Of a DNA stretch of 6,715 bases, positions 6,491-6,715 are shown piece after piece (within the stretch, counting starts at the first letter, position 1; every line of letters starts with the position of its first letter). The stretch is from assembly GCA_030604505.1 (NCBI GenBank), contig JAUVVT010000095.1, positions 1-6,715 on the forward strand. The letters run 5' to 3'. The stretch comes from a bacterium. GTDB taxonomy: Bacteria; SM23-31; JAUVVT01. Both the position numbers and the translations under genes were made by a program. The notes under the pieces are model-generated. The model searched no databases, was not told the origin of the DNA, and saw only the letters and a program-made list of their open reading frames with translations.

Positions 6491-6528
6491 CACAGAGAAC
6501 ACCCACAGGGCAGGCAGGGAACACAGAG
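6491..6528. repeat. GC-rich island with repeated GAACAC motif
   Basis: CACAGAGAACAC (6491-6502) and GGGAACACAGAG (6517-6528) share GAACAC and the CAGAG flank in opposite order, and enclose a GC-rich core containing CCCACAGGG (6502-6510). The island stands out sharply from the surrounding AT-rich DNA. Similar CACAGAGAACACAGAG strings are, from memory, dispersed in intergenic DNA of several bacterial groups; their function is unknown. Confidence 0.55.
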
Positions 6529-6564
6529 TATTCCTTTTTGGTTTTGTATTCTTGGGTCATTTTA

Positions 6565-6664
6565 GTAAATGTAATTATTAACTTATGATTTGTTATTATA
6601 TACAATAACAATATACGAAATTTTATTCGTATTGTCAAGAACTATTTTTGTAAATGTAATTATT
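6565..6664. repeat. 15-bp direct repeat flanking two hairpins
   Basis: GTAAATGTAATTATT occurs identically at 6565-6579 and 6650-6664. Between the copies are two adjacent perfect hairpins: TTGTTATT (6590-6597) with AATAACAA (6604-6611), an 8-bp stem with a 6-nt loop, and ATACGAA (6613-6619) with TTCGTAT (6626-6632), a 7-bp stem with a 6-nt loop. The 12-bp core TAAATGTAATTA also occurs at 677-688, upstream of the GroES-like gene. Confidence 0.7.
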
Positions 6665-6690
6665 TTTAAAATTAGAAATTGAAGTATTAT

Positions 6691-6708
6691 GACAGTATTG
6701 ACAGTATT
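6691..6708 (+). repeat. 9-bp tandem duplication with embedded TTGACA
   Basis: GACAGTATT is repeated twice head to tail. The junction contains TTGACA (6698-6703), a perfect -35 box, so a rightward promoter could continue past the window edge; its -10 region is out of view. Confidence 0.5.
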
Positions 6709-6715
6709 AAAAATA

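Larger units (their letters stand above)
6241..6715. other. Noncoding repeat-rich tract, 475 bp
   Basis: No credible gene is seen on either strand; the one minus-strand open frame over 6447-6638 translates repeat sequence and has no family features. The tract instead holds several short direct, tandem and inverted repeats, listed separately. It also has two related segments, 6277-6319 and 6601-6641. Both begin TACAATA, contain CGAAA and end in the identical TTGTCAAGAA, suggesting diverged copies of one element. Confidence 0.6.

Noticed and set aside
6447..6638. Minus-strand open frame of 63 codons
   Set aside because: It reads across hairpins and the GC-rich repeat island, shows no family motif and has no ribosome-binding site; it is most likely chance.

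Overview
The window comes from a low-GC bacterial chromosome. Signs of a Gram-negative-type cell are a Tat-type export signal on a DUF362 protein and a hydrophobic N-terminal segment on an isoaspartyl methyltransferase. The protein set (divergent GroES, ferritin-like/SpoIIE fusion, HD-GYP with a DUF3391-like N-terminus) suggests an environmental or candidate-phylum bacterium. The sequence alone does not give a firm taxon. No phage, IS transposase, CRISPR array, rRNA or tRNA is visible.

Layout. Bases 1-658 (+) hold the decaying 3' part of a three-Cys-motif partner (TcmP) gene. One reading frame can be followed to the natural end but is broken by stops at 68, 104 and 524, and probably also at 2. 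A well-formed sigma70-like promoter at 730-758 then leads into a 122-residue divergent GroES-like co-chaperonin (796-1164, +). Convergent to it, on the minus strand and read from right to left, is a four-gene run. These genes are a protein-L-isoaspartate O-methyltransferase with a hydrophobic N-terminus (4770-4048), a ferritin-like/SpoIIE phosphatase fusion (3967-2972), a cob(I)alamin adenosyltransferase (2839-2318) and a Tat-signal DUF362 protein (2283-1222). An extended -10 promoter candidate inside the run suggests the last two can be transcribed separately. Divergent from this run, across a very AT-rich 246-bp gap, is a cytosolic c-di-GMP phosphodiesterase of the HD-GYP class (5017-6240, +).

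The last 475 bp (6241-6715) are noncoding but rich in structure. They contain a 10-bp tandem repeat, a long-loop hairpin followed by a T-run, a GC-rich island with a GAACAC repeat, a 15-bp direct repeat flanking two small hairpins, and a 9-bp tandem duplication at the right edge.

How the parts relate. The intact genes cover protein repair, a signalling phosphatase, corrinoid adenosylation, chaperone function and second-messenger turnover. They are neighbours without forming one obvious pathway. The most noteworthy item is the phosphatase whose N-terminal half-ferritin module keeps an E...ExxH iron-ligand pattern, a plausible iron- or oxygen-responsive switch. The dead TcmP gene marks an accessory locus extending to the left of the window. 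I do not see a convincing new multi-gene system here.
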